DNA of 20,238 nucleotides from JADJLQ01 sp964396995 (GTDB lineage Bacteria; Bacteroidota; Bacteroidia; Chitinophagales; Saprospiraceae): the NCBI GenBank assembly GCA_964396995.1, contig CAYNIG010000062.1, positions 1 to 20,238 of the forward strand, read 5' to 3'. A model generated the notes under the pieces. The model was not told the DNA's origin, did not search any database, and saw nothing but the letters and a program-made list of their open reading frames with translations. Position numbers and translations under genes: made by a program. Below, in pieces: positions 8,018-16,447 of the stretch (its first letter is position 1; every line of letters begins with the position of its first letter).

Positions 8018-9142
8018 ATGGCCAATATTATAGTACTGGGAGGCGGCAGAGTGGGATCCGCAATAGCCACTTTAATGAGTAAGAAACATTCTGTTACTGT
8101 GCTCGACTATTCTGTAGAAAACAGGATCCAAACCAATTCTCTCAAATTTATTCATTTTGATTTTCACTCACTTGAAACACTCGAGTCCATAATATCAACA
8201 GCTGATATTCTCATTGGAGCAGTACCAGGTGACCTGGGATACAGGGTACTGCAAAGAGTGATCGAAGCAGGTAAACACATAGTGGATATTTCTTTTTTTC
8301 CCGAAAGTGGATTAAAATTAAATGCATTGGCAAAAAAGAATAAAGTGATTGCAGCAATAGATGCCGGAGTGGCTCCGGGTATGGATAATATTTTATTAGG
8401 TCATCACGATAGTGAAATGAAAATAACGGGTTTTAAATGCCTGGTTGGAGGACTACCGTTAATAAAAAATCATCCCTTTAACTATAAAGCTCCATTCTCT
8501 CCTGCAGATGTAGTAGAGGAATATACCAGACCTGCACGAATAATGAGAGATAAAAAAGTGATAGCATTGCCGGCACTTACTGAAACCGAATACATACAGG
8601 TCAATAAGCTGGGAAGATTGGAAGCATTTAATTCGGATGGATTGCGTTCACTTTTGCATACAATGAAGCATATACCGAATATGGTGGAAAAGACAATACG
8701 ATATCCCGGACATGCTCAGCAAATGTTTTTATTGAGAGAGTTAGGACTCTTAAGCAAAATTGAAATACAACTAGGGGATCAAAAAGTGGTGCCCTTACAA
8801 CTTACCAGTAAATTATTATTCCACCATTGGAGGTACAAACCCGGAGAAAAAGATCAAACCATAATGCGGGTGGAAATTAAAGGAATAGAAAATAAGAAAA
8901 AAGTACAGTATATCTATGATTTGCATGATGAATACGATACTGCTACCCAGATGAGTTCTATGGCAAGAACCACCGGAATCACCGCATGTGCGGTGGCAGA
9001 ATGTATCCTCGCAGGAAAATGGAAAAAGACCGGCGTGATACCCCCAGAATTTATAGGAATGAATAGCGATTGCTTCGATTTTATAATGGACTATCAAAAG
9101 AAAATGGGGATCAAATACAGGTTGAAGAAAAAAATGAACTGA
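8018..9142 (+). CDS. Saccharopine dehydrogenase-family oxidoreductase, lysine 6-dehydrogenase-like
   Basis: This 374-residue cytosolic NAD(P)-dependent enzyme has the saccharopine dehydrogenase fold. The Rossmann motif GGGRVG is at residues 8-13, and Asp30 at the end of the second strand favours NAD. Further family motifs are AVPGDLGYRVLQRVIEAGKH (68-87), DAGVAPGMDN (115-124), and the C-terminal-domain signatures PALTETEYI, KTIRYPGHAQQM and ARTTGITACAVAE. The single-domain length and the APGMDNILLGH and TIRYPGHA segments resemble bacterial L-lysine 6-dehydrogenases and carboxynorspermidine-type dehydrogenases more than bifunctional plant enzymes. The likely reaction is oxidation of lysine to allysine, or its reductive reverse on a related amine; this is inferred from family likeness, not proven. 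The gene has its own -7 element and is monocistronic, convergent with the esterase gene. Confidence 0.82.
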   Translation: MANIIVLGGGRVGSAIATLMSKKHSVTVLDYSVENRIQTNSLKFIHFDFHSLETLESIISTADILIGAVPGDLGYRVLQRVIEAGKHIVDISFFPESGLKLNALAKKNKVIAAIDAGVAPGMDNILLGHHDSEMKITGFKCLVGGLPLIKNHPFNYKAPFSPADVVEEYTRPARIMRDKKVIALPALTETEYIQVNKLGRLEAFNSDGLRSLLHTMKHIPNMVEKTIRYPGHAQQMFLLRELGLLSKIEIQLGDQKVVPLQLTSKLLFHHWRYKPGEKDQTIMRVEIKGIENKKKVQYIYDLHDEYDTATQMSSMARTTGITACAVAECILAGKWKKTGVIPPEFIGMNSDCFDFIMDYQKKMGIKYRLKKKMN

Positions 9143-9211
9143 ACAAAGTAATTCCTTCTTAAAAAAGCGGGTAACCGGTATTTAAATTATTAATCACCTT
9201 ATTCCATTCAC

Positions 9212-9226
9212 CCCTGACAACCAGGG
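9212..9226. terminator. Weak hairpin between convergent genes
   Basis: CCCTG (9212-9216) pairs with CAGGG (9222-9226) around a 5-nt loop, followed on the plus strand by a T-rich stretch (ACTTTTTC). The stem is only 5 bp, so this is a tentative terminator for the plus-strand gene ending at 9142. Confidence 0.25.
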
Positions 9227-9253
9227 TATTATACTTTTTCAATGACGGAGAGA

Positions 9254-10318
9254 TTATAACTTTTTTTTCAACCAATTCATGGTTTCAGTCCACATCTCCT
9301 TATTATACTCATGCCCTACTCCATCATAGATGATGTATTTAAACTGTGAGCTTTGTTTCATTGCATTATATACTTTGGTCAGAGATTCATTGATATACCG
9401 TTGACCTTCTATAGGTTCCAACTGGTCTGCACCACCGGAAAGATTTAATAATGCACGCGGGGCTATGCACCCCATAATGCTTTCCGTATCAAAATACTTC
9501 ATCAGGCCATGTACATAATAATAGGGGCCATGGCGTGCCAAACCTTTGGTTTTGATCAAATCAATGTTTCTTGTAATACACGATACCGGGACCGTAACTT
9601 TTACTCTTTCATCCAGCGCTGCTACATAAAATGATCTGAAACAACCCATACTCAACCCAATAGTACCTATACGGGCAGCATCTACATCCGGTCTCTTACA
9701 TAAAATATCCAATGCCATCAGATCGTCTCTTACCATCATTCCCCAGTGATTTCTACCTTTCCACATATTCATTTTCACCCAAGACCATTCTTCTGCAGAA
9801 CCTTTTTCACCTTCACCATCTGGCCCTTTTCCTGATCGTTCACCGAAAGCATAGGCATCTATTGCCATCACTATGTATCCTGCTTTAACCAATTCGATGC
9901 CCGGCGCATAAGGTATCAGCCTGGAAGAAAACAATTCATCTTTACCATGATGGTATTCACCTCCATGATAATGATGATACAATATGGCCGGTGATTTAGC
10001 GCTTGTATTTTTAGGAATCAATACAATACCTGTGACCGTTGCATCCACCCCATTAAAAAACTCGAATGATTCCAGAAAATATTCACCTTTGTCCTCCTTA
10101 CCGGTAATTTTCGTCACTGTATTTTTTGGCATTATCGGAATATCACCAAAACATTTCCAAATAGTTTTTCTTATTTCCTTTGATCGGATCTTCCACTCCT
10201 CCGCGGACTTTGGTGGTAAAAAAGCAGAATAGGAAAAAGTTATATCCTGGTACTCAGATTGACTGTGTCCTTTCATTATAATTATTGATAATATGATTAT
10301 TGAATGGATTGCTTTCAT
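9254..10318 (-). CDS. Secreted alpha/beta-hydrolase, acetyl-xylan esterase/dienelactone hydrolase-like
   Basis: A 354-residue exported hydrolase. Residues 1-19 are a signal peptide (MKAIHSIIILSIIIMKGHS, then Gln20). The catalytic triad can be read in order: Ser223 in the nucleophile elbow IGLSMG (219-225 region), Asp298 in SGGADQLEP, and His336 in DGVGHEYN. The segment HHYHGGEYHHGKDE (115-127) supplies the oxyanion-loop region, and AIDAYAFGERSG (152-163) is typical of the Abhydrolase_7/AXE1-like clan. Such proteins remove acetyl, methyl or other esters from plant or algal polysaccharides, which fits the neighbouring polysaccharide-active genes; the substrate itself is inference. Its ATG shares a base with the stop of the upstream gene (TAATG), so it is translated by coupling and belongs to the same leftward operon. 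Confidence 0.82.
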   Translation of the reverse strand: MKAIHSIIILSIIIMKGHSQSEYQDITFSYSAFLPPKSAEEWKIRSKEIRKTIWKCFGDIPIMPKNTVTKITGKEDKGEYFLESFEFFNGVDATVTGIVLIPKNTSAKSPAILYHHYHGGEYHHGKDELFSSRLIPYAPGIELVKAGYIVMAIDAYAFGERSGKGPDGEGEKGSAEEWSWVKMNMWKGRNHWGMMVRDDLMALDILCKRPDVDAARIGTIGLSMGCFRSFYVAALDERVKVTVPVSCITRNIDLIKTKGLARHGPYYYVHGLMKYFDTESIMGCIAPRALLNLSGGADQLEPIEGQRYINESLTKVYNAMKQSSQFKYIIYDGVGHEYNKEMWTETMNWLKKKL

Positions 10319-12018
10319 TATTGAATGGAATTGGTTTTGATATGTAATGAATATGAAAAAGGAGTATATCCGGTGATGTATACGGATCTGCCCGGTAGTT
10401 TTTCTTCTGCCCCTCTGATTTCAGTCCATTCATGTAACTTTTGACCTGGCCCGAATCGTATACTGGAGTTATTATTTGTATATACAGCTTTATCAGAATG
10501 AATAAAAAAAACATCGCCCAGGTTTTTAGATTGTTCTACTCCTGCCAGCATGCCTTCTTTCCTGAAATTGAGTTCAATAGCGCAAGGTACCCCATCAGTA
10601 CCGCTAGCGGTAAAATTTAATATCCAGGTCTGATCCTGGTTTATCACATCCAGTTGATATTTCATTTTTTGCACTTCCGATCGTTTCCTGTTTTGTCTGG
10701 GCATTTTATCCCAATCCGATCCATATTTGAGTATACTGTCTTTTGGAAATGGTTGATAATAAGGGCCGTCCAGATTTTGAATCAATCGATATCCTTTTTC
10801 TATTTTAATTAAACTATCGGCTTTAAACTGCCCTTTACCAAAAAATGCGGAAGCAAAGCGCACTGCTTGTAATACGGCATCACCCTCAAATAAATTAAAA
10901 AGCGTAGAATTCTTATTGATCACCGATATATCCTGTGAACCATTCGACCATCGGGCAATACCTTGTGATTCAAATAAGGTGTCATATTGTTTTACTCTAC
11001 CGGTATCATTCAATTCAAATTCGAAACTGCTATCTTCCAAAATATACGGCACCAGTCCAAGCTCTATTTTTTCCCCATATTTTTTCCGAAGTGCATTAGC
11101 CATTCCTTCATACCAGCCCCCTTCTTTGCGGGCCATATATTTATAGGCGAAATAATAAATATCCGATTGCCGTGCCTGATATTGGTCTTGTCTTCTTGAG
11201 GTTTCGGTGACTAATTCACCGTTGCTGTGAATAAGAAACCGAGTCAAGGAAAGATTTTTACGTACCGGGTCCAATAATCCATCCTCTTTTAAAATTTTAG
11301 CAACTGTAATAAATGCTTTATTGGTAATAGGACTGTATACTGAAGTGCTTTTTTCATTATACTGGCCATCCGCATCTAGATCTATTCCTTCAGCCAACCA
11401 TTCCTGTATGCGAGCAAGATATTTTTTATCAGGAAACAATTCATGAATTCGGGCCAGGGCCATGCAAACCACCCACCTGTGATTAGGAGTATGAATCCCG
11501 CCCGTAGTGAGTGCACTACCGGCTTTCAATAAAGCTTTTTTTAAATCTGCTTTGAGAGGCAATAAGGCGGGGCTCTCAATCCTGTTTAACAATTTAAATG
11601 ACAGAGCTAATGGTTCTACTGCAAAAGCCATATCCGGTGTCGAATGAAAATTGGTGGTAAGTAAATCAATTGTACCATCATCATGCTGACATTTCTCAAA
11701 ATAATCCATAGCAGCTTCCATTCTTGGAACCAACGAACTGTCTCTATAATATACTGACTCACTGGCCACATATGCACAGGTGAGACTAAGCACAAACCCG
11801 GGACATGAGTGCGGATGGTGTATTCCATAGGCATCGGGAATACTTCCATGATACTGATCGCCCGGTTTATAAATCTGGTTTGCTAAAGTGAGAGGAATAT
11901 TTTTATCGTATTCATGCCATAGGTTAAACGGAACTTCCCCGGCTATCTCTTTTTTACACAAAATATGAATAAAGATGAAAATTATCAGCCCAACTATTCT
12001 TTTTAACCAAACTAACAT
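10318..12018 (-). CDS. Exported putative (alpha/alpha)-toroid polysaccharide lyase-like protein
   Basis: I cannot place this in a named family with certainty. From the ATG at 12018 it is 566 residues, with a signal/anchor MLVWLKRIVGLIIFIFIHIL. Upstream in-frame starts (ATG at 12054, TTG at 12069) would put 12-17 extra residues ahead of the leader and are less likely. Residues about 60-290 are helical, with repeated aromatic and charged motifs seen in toroid lyases: HTPNHRW (176-182), YNEKSTSVYSPITNKA (220-235), ETSRRQDQYQ (272-281) and DIYYFAYKY. The C-terminal 250 residues look beta-rich. A His, Tyr, Asn and Arg set of this kind is what heparinase/alginate-lyase-like enzymes use for elimination. 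The coupled esterase and the nearby GH5 support polysaccharide breakdown. The lyase call is inference. Confidence 0.55.
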   Translation of the reverse strand: MLVWLKRIVGLIIFIFIHILCKKEIAGEVPFNLWHEYDKNIPLTLANQIYKPGDQYHGSIPDAYGIHHPHSCPGFVLSLTCAYVASESVYYRDSSLVPRMEAAMDYFEKCQHDDGTIDLLTTNFHSTPDMAFAVEPLALSFKLLNRIESPALLPLKADLKKALLKAGSALTTGGIHTPNHRWVVCMALARIHELFPDKKYLARIQEWLAEGIDLDADGQYNEKSTSVYSPITNKAFITVAKILKEDGLLDPVRKNLSLTRFLIHSNGELVTETSRRQDQYQARQSDIYYFAYKYMARKEGGWYEGMANALRKKYGEKIELGLVPYILEDSSFEFELNDTGRVKQYDTLFESQGIARWSNGSQDISVINKNSTLFNLFEGDAVLQAVRFASAFFGKGQFKADSLIKIEKGYRLIQNLDGPYYQPFPKDSILKYGSDWDKMPRQNRKRSEVQKMKYQLDVINQDQTWILNFTASGTDGVPCAIELNFRKEGMLAGVEQSKNLGDVFFIHSDKAVYTNNNSSIRFGPGQKLHEWTEIRGAEEKLPGRSVYITGYTPFSYSLHIKTNSIQ

Positions 12019-12069
12019 TGTCTCAATCGAGGATTTATTAATAAATTTAAGCATTATTTCATGATCCAA
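12018..12069. promoter_or_regulatory. Divergent promoter region with a palindromic -7 element
   Basis: TAAATTTA at 12042-12049 is a perfect palindrome and a one-mismatch match to TAnnTTTG on both strands. On the plus strand a TTG (12018-12020) precedes it by 21 nt. On the minus strand a TTG (plus-strand CAA, 12067-12069) precedes it by 17 nt. Both spacers fit Bacteroidota -33/-7 architecture. Predicted starts are about 12056 rightward and about 12035 leftward, just before the chosen ATGs at 12071 and 12018. Confidence 0.4.
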
Positions 12070-12070
12070 T

Positions 12071-13360
12071 ATGAACAGAAAAGAATTTATTAAACATAGC
12101 TCAGTGGGTATATTGGGTGCACTGGTACATCCTTATATCGTAAAGAAACAAACATCAAAATACAATACTGTTCTGATTGGTTCGGGATGGTGGGGCACGA
12201 ATATCCTCCGAGAAGGTATTCGCTCCGGTGAAATTAAAATTACAGCTCTCTGTGATGTGGACGAGTCCCAGCTTAAAAAATGCAAGGAAGAAGTAGATAA
12301 ACTCTGCTCCGATAATCCAAAACTGTACAAAGATTTTAGAGAATGTATTGAAAAAGAAAAGCCGGAAATCGTAATCAATGCCACTCCGGATCACTGGCAT
12401 GCATTAATAGCTATTCATGCTATGAATAATGGAGCTCACGTATTTCTGGAAAAACCAATATCGCACACTGTTCTTGAAGGAGCTGCTATACTTAAAGCTG
12501 CAAGAAATAATAAAAGAGTATGCATTGTGGATTTTCACAGAAGGTACTCTCCCCATAATGTTAGTGGAATAGAATTTTTACGATCCGGAAAAGCAGGGAA
12601 GATAAAAGAAGTGAAAGCATTTGTACAATATAATTGGGGGCCGGGAAAATGGGAAGAACAACCAACGGTACCACAGGGATTGGACTGGGACATGTATTGC
12701 GGACCAGCTGCCTTAGCCACCTATAATCCGGCTATGCATCCCAGGGGTTGGCGACATTATCGCAACTTTGCTAACGGACAGATCGGAGATTGGGGGCCAC
12801 ATTGGTTTGATCAAATTTTATGGTGGTCAGAAGAAAAAGCACCCAAATCCGTATACTCTGCCTGGACTACGGGTGACCGAGAAAGCAGATCGGATACGCC
12901 AACCACTCAGACTGCTGTGTATAATTTTGAATCTTTTGTGGTTACCTGGGATCATACCGTATTTAATTCACATAAAGAAAAAAAATCAGAAAATGTAGGA
13001 GTATACTTCCATGGCACAGAAGGCACCTTTCATATGGGTTGGATTCAAGGATGGACTTTCTATCCCAATAATCAAAATAAAGAAATCATTCATGAAGATG
13101 CCCGACTCGATCAACCCGATGGCCAGAATATTAAATTGGTTTGGCAGGATTTTCTGCAGTGCATTAAAACAAACAAACTACCTCATGCCGATATAGCTAT
13201 GGGAAGAAATGCAACTAATATGGCCTTACTGGGCATGGTATCTGCACAAACCGGCCGAAGCATAACCTGGGATGATGCTTCCAATTCCATAAAAGGAGAT
13301 AAAGAGGCAAATGCTTTATTGAGCAGAAAATACAGAGGCAATTGGAAATATCCTGTTTAA
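12071..13360 (+). CDS. Exported Gfo/Idh/MocA family oxidoreductase
   Basis: A 429-residue NAD(P)-dependent sugar oxidoreductase-type protein. The N-terminus NRKEFIKHSSVGILGALVHP resembles a twin-arginine leader with RK in place of RR, common for Bacteroidota members of this family, so periplasmic location after folded export is likely. The Rossmann motif is VLIGSGWWG (34-42). The family EKP motif is Glu127-Lys128-Pro129, with Lys128 the expected catalytic lysine. GDWGPHWFD (239-247) supplies the Asp240/His244 active-site pair. TPDHWHALIAIHAM is also typical. Both hallmark motifs are intact, which favours real redox chemistry. Some TAT-exported relatives are GH109 glycosidases using bound NAD, so this alternative remains open. 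The GH5 gene follows after 29 nt, so they form one operon. Confidence 0.87.
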   Translation: MNRKEFIKHSSVGILGALVHPYIVKKQTSKYNTVLIGSGWWGTNILREGIRSGEIKITALCDVDESQLKKCKEEVDKLCSDNPKLYKDFRECIEKEKPEIVINATPDHWHALIAIHAMNNGAHVFLEKPISHTVLEGAAILKAARNNKRVCIVDFHRRYSPHNVSGIEFLRSGKAGKIKEVKAFVQYNWGPGKWEEQPTVPQGLDWDMYCGPAALATYNPAMHPRGWRHYRNFANGQIGDWGPHWFDQILWWSEEKAPKSVYSAWTTGDRESRSDTPTTQTAVYNFESFVVTWDHTVFNSHKEKKSENVGVYFHGTEGTFHMGWIQGWTFYPNNQNKEIIHEDARLDQPDGQNIKLVWQDFLQCIKTNKLPHADIAMGRNATNMALLGMVSAQTGRSITWDDASNSIKGDKEANALLSRKYRGNWKYPV

Positions 13361-13389
13361 TTTTTGCTCTGACAGCACAAATAAACGAA

Positions 13390-15120
13390 ATGAAAAGAAT
13401 TTTAATTAGTCTATACCTGATTGCTGGAATTTATTGCCTAAACCCGGTTTATACCCAGCAATTGAATGTATTTGAGTTGAATAAAAAACTCGGCAAGGGA
13501 ATAAATATGGGCAATATGTTTGAGGCACCTTCAGAAACAGCCTGGAGTAATCCCTTCAGAGACGATTATTTTAAACGAATCGCTGACCTGGGTATCAACC
13601 ATGTTCGAATCCCCATCCGATGGGATGTCCCCGAACGTACCCAACAAACTGCACCATATACAATTAATAAAACTTTTTTAGAGCGTATAAAATATGTAAT
13701 TGATAAAGCCTTATCCGAAGATCTCTATGTAATCATTAATATGCACCACCACGATGAACTATTTCAAAATCCCGACGGTGTAAAACCCAGGTTTATTAGT
13801 CAGTGGATGCAGATCTCTGAATATTTTAAATCGTACGATCAAAAGCTTTTATTTGAAGTAATGAATGAGCCCAACACGAATCTGATAGGAAGCAAATGGA
13901 ATCTGTTTTTCAAAGATGCTTTGACTGAAATAAGAAAAGCTAATCCCACCAGGGGAGTATTGATGGGTATTGCGCCATGGGGTGGATTATCCGGAGTACC
14001 TGATATCGAATTCCCGGAGGATGATTACACGATACTTACCGTTCATTATTATGATCCATTTAATTTTACACATCAGGGAGCAGAATGGGTGACTAACTCT
14101 AATCCCTGGCTTGGCACCAAATGGGAAAACTCCCAACTTGAAAGAAATGAAATAGTATCCGCATTTGCATTTGCCCAAACGATTTCAAAGCAAAAAAATA
14201 AACCAATCCATATAGGTGAGTTTGGAGCTTATAATAAAGCTGATCTCGAAAGCAGAATGAAGTGGACTAATTTTTTAGCCAGGTGGTTTGAATCACAAGG
14301 ATTCAGCTGGGCTTATTGGGAATGGAGCGCAGGTTTTGGCATATTTAATCCCGGTACCAATCAGGTACTCACTTCATTAGCGGATGCATTGATAAAAAAT
14401 CCTATGTTGCCCGCGAAGCAACAAAATACAGTGACGGTATATCAAAGTGATTTTAATGAAAATGAAGGATGGAATCTCCAGGTGCAGTCCAATGCCAGTG
14501 GTTCCCTTACCCGTTCTAATGGAGAAGCTAATATTGAAATCAACAGGGCAGGTACAGAAGGTTGGCATATACAACTAGTAAAAAATAAAATCAAATTAAT
14601 TAAAGGGAGTCGCTACCAGGTCACCATAAAAGCATCTTCAACAGTTCCGGTTTCGATAACTAATTATATTGGCAGAAATGCTTCGCCCTGGGATAGTTAT
14701 TCAGGATATAAATCCATTTCTCTGACTTCAGATTTAAAAGATCAGATCTATAGTTTTATGATGACCTCTCCGACAGATACGTTGGCCAGAATAGCATTTG
14801 ATATGGGTAGCAAAGCGGCGACCATAAAGATACGATCGGTAAAAATTGAAGAGATATTTGATGTCACCATACCCATCAACCATACTGAGATTTCGAATTC
14901 AATTATGGTCTACCCAAATCCGGCTAATGAAAGAATATTTTTTCAAACGAAACATAAAATTCAGAAAATACAGATAGTGTCTGCTACAGGCGCTTTAATC
15001 AATTTCATTAAGGCAAATACAATAAATTCGATAGATATATCCGACCTTGGACCCGGAGGATATTATCTCATGGTGTATACTGATAAAGGTATGGGGGTAA
15101 AAAAAATTACCAAGTTCTAG
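13390..15120 (+). CDS. T9SS-secreted GH5 glycoside hydrolase (endoglucanase-like) with CBM4/9-like module
   Basis: A 576-residue extracellular glycosidase. The start is the ATG at 13390: it yields a signal peptide (MKRILISLYLIAGIYCL), whereas the longer ORF from 13342 overlaps the previous gene and has no leader. Residues 29-335 are a GH5 barrel: GKGINMGNMFEAP (35-47), HVRIPIRWD (71-79), INMHHHDE (116-123), the acid/base Glu160 in FEVMNEPN, HYYDPFNFTHQGA (219-231), the nucleophile Glu277 in IHIGEFGAY, and WAYWEWSAGFG. Residues about 346-490 form a jelly-roll resembling CBM4/9. From about 503 (SIMVYPNPANERIF) to the end is a Por/T9SS type A sorting domain, ending VKKITKF. It probably cleaves beta-1,4-linked glucans or mannans outside the cell. 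Specificity within GH5 is not readable. Confidence 0.93.
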   Translation: MKRILISLYLIAGIYCLNPVYTQQLNVFELNKKLGKGINMGNMFEAPSETAWSNPFRDDYFKRIADLGINHVRIPIRWDVPERTQQTAPYTINKTFLERIKYVIDKALSEDLYVIINMHHHDELFQNPDGVKPRFISQWMQISEYFKSYDQKLLFEVMNEPNTNLIGSKWNLFFKDALTEIRKANPTRGVLMGIAPWGGLSGVPDIEFPEDDYTILTVHYYDPFNFTHQGAEWVTNSNPWLGTKWENSQLERNEIVSAFAFAQTISKQKNKPIHIGEFGAYNKADLESRMKWTNFLARWFESQGFSWAYWEWSAGFGIFNPGTNQVLTSLADALIKNPMLPAKQQNTVTVYQSDFNENEGWNLQVQSNASGSLTRSNGEANIEINRAGTEGWHIQLVKNKIKLIKGSRYQVTIKASSTVPVSITNYIGRNASPWDSYSGYKSISLTSDLKDQIYSFMMTSPTDTLARIAFDMGSKAATIKIRSVKIEEIFDVTIPINHTEISNSIMVYPNPANERIFFQTKHKIQKIQIVSATGALINFIKANTINSIDISDLGPGGYYLMVYTDKGMGVKKITKF

Positions 15121-15134
15121 GGAACTAATTAAAA

Positions 15135-15157
15135 TAAGGTAACCAGCCTGAACCTTA
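15135..15157. terminator. Possible bidirectional terminator hairpin
   Basis: TAAGGT (15135-15140) pairs with ACCTTA (15152-15157) around an 11-nt loop. It sits in the 46-bp gap between two convergent stops (GH5 at 15120, alcohol dehydrogenase at 15167), with A-rich sequence on the left and a short T-bearing stretch on the right. The stem is short, so confidence is low. Confidence 0.35.
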
Positions 15158-15166
15158 ATCTTGTCT

Positions 15167-16210
15167 TCATAAGGTAGACATATCTATTACAAAACGGAAT
15201 CTCACATCTCCCTTAATCATGCGATCGTAGGCGTCATCTATTTCCTGAATAGGTATCAATTCTATGTCTGATACAATATTGTGCTTGGCACAGAAATCAA
15301 GCATTTCCTGAGTTTCCAGCGTCCCTCCTATCATAGAACCCAGGATTGTGCGTCTGTTTTTTATCAAGGCAAAAGGATCCACTGTTGGATTTTCAGGCGG
15401 CAAGCCTACTAACAACATTTTACCGTTTAGTCCTAACAGATCAAGGTACTTTTTATAATCATGCTGAACTGAAATAGAATTGAGTATAATGTCAAAATAC
15501 GATTCATGGGCTTTCATTTGATCCGCATCAGTAGATAATAAAAATTTGTGGGCCCCTAGCCTTATGGCATCACTTTCCTTTGCAGGAGTATGACTGATAA
15601 GGGTTACTTCAGCGCCAAAAGCCACTGCAAACTTTACACCCATATGCCCAAGTCCGCCTAATCCGGCTATTCCAACTTTCATATCTGGAGAAATTCCTGC
15701 ATATTTCAGAGGTGAATATGTGGTGATGCCAGCGCACAAAAGAGGTGCAACCGCTTTCAAATCCAATTGATCCGAAATATGATATACAAATCTTTCATCC
15801 GTAACTATTTGCGATGAATAACCACCACGGGTATAGCCTGACTTATCCCTGGCCATCACATTATAGGTACCGGTAGGGCCTTCCACACAATATTGTTCCA
15901 TATTCTGATTGCAGATATGACATTCCCTGCAAGAATCCACTATCACCCCCACTGCTGCCAAATCACCGGGATTGAATTTTTTTACATGATTGCCCACCGC
16001 TTTAACCACGCCGACAATTTCGTGACCTGGCACCAGGGGAAAATGAGTACCCTTCCACTCCCCTCGCGCCCGATGCAGATCGGAATGACATACTCCGCAA
16101 TATTTTATATCTATTTGTACATCATGCGGCTGAATCTCTCTTCTGTCAAATTCATAAGGTCGTAATGGTTGATCAGGAGAATATGCCGCATATGCTTTTG
16201 TATTAGCCAT
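15167..16210 (-). CDS. Zinc-dependent NADP alcohol dehydrogenase, YahK/CAD type
   Basis: A 347-residue medium-chain dehydrogenase that reduces aldehydes with NADPH (YahK and cinnamyl-alcohol dehydrogenase group). The catalytic zinc ligands are Cys38 (YCGVCHSD), His63/Glu64 (PGHEIVG) and Cys159 (LLCAG). The structural zinc is held by Cys94, Cys97, Cys100 and Cys108 (CRECHICNQNMEQYC). The nucleotide motif is GLGGLG (183-188). GGYSSQIVTDERFVY and LLCAGITTYSPLKY are CAD-family signatures. I start at the ATG at 16210 (MANTKAYAAY); the TTG at 16219 adds three residues foreign to the family. Likely a general aldehyde reductase. It is monocistronic and divergent from the lipoprotein pair. Confidence 0.92.
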   Translation of the reverse strand: MANTKAYAAYSPDQPLRPYEFDRREIQPHDVQIDIKYCGVCHSDLHRARGEWKGTHFPLVPGHEIVGVVKAVGNHVKKFNPGDLAAVGVIVDSCRECHICNQNMEQYCVEGPTGTYNVMARDKSGYTRGGYSSQIVTDERFVYHISDQLDLKAVAPLLCAGITTYSPLKYAGISPDMKVGIAGLGGLGHMGVKFAVAFGAEVTLISHTPAKESDAIRLGAHKFLLSTDADQMKAHESYFDIILNSISVQHDYKKYLDLLGLNGKMLLVGLPPENPTVDPFALIKNRRTILGSMIGGTLETQEMLDFCAKHNIVSDIELIPIQEIDDAYDRMIKGDVRFRFVIDMSTL

Positions 16211-16389
16211 AAAGTACAAAATTTAAAGGGTGAAAAATAAATCAGAAAAACCAAAAAACCAGCATATTCAACTTAAATAATGGAATTTAAAAAAAGAAGT
16301 AGCACCATTTTAACCAAACTTTGCTATAATAGCCTGATGGTGGCAGTTTTGGTTTGGATCGTTAATTTTTCATTTGAAATTAAGATTAA

Positions 16390-16416
16390 TTGAAAAAGCT
16401 TAATTTATTACTTTTG
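16390..16416 (+). promoter_or_regulatory. Bacteroidota promoter for the lipoprotein pair
   Basis: TTG at 16390-16392, a 16-nt spacer, then TACTTTTG (16409-16416), an exact TAnnTTTG match. The ATG at 16448 lies 32 nt after the -7 element. This is one of the better candidates in the window because both elements are visible, although the spacer is slightly short. Confidence 0.5.
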
Positions 16417-16447
16417 TATCTCTAAAAATTAATATTTCATAGTGATT

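Noticed and set aside
12019..12069. Longer starts (TTG 12069, ATG 12054) for the lyase-like protein.
   Set aside because: They place polar residues before the leader and run into the divergent promoter. The ATG at 12018 gives a standard signal sequence.
13342..13389. Upstream extension of the GH5 reading frame to an ATG at 13342.
   Set aside because: It overlaps the oxidoreductase gene and hides the signal peptide; the ATG at 13390 gives a proper leader.
16217..16225. TAAATTTTG on the minus strand as a promoter for the alcohol dehydrogenase.
   Set aside because: It has one base too many for TAnnTTTG and lies so close to the ATG that the message would be nearly leaderless; too weak to list.
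16308..16360. AACCAAAC...GTTTGG repeat upstream of the lipoprotein pair as an operator.
   Set aside because: Only 6 bp pair across about 35 nt and no regulator gene is adjacent, so there is no support beyond chance.
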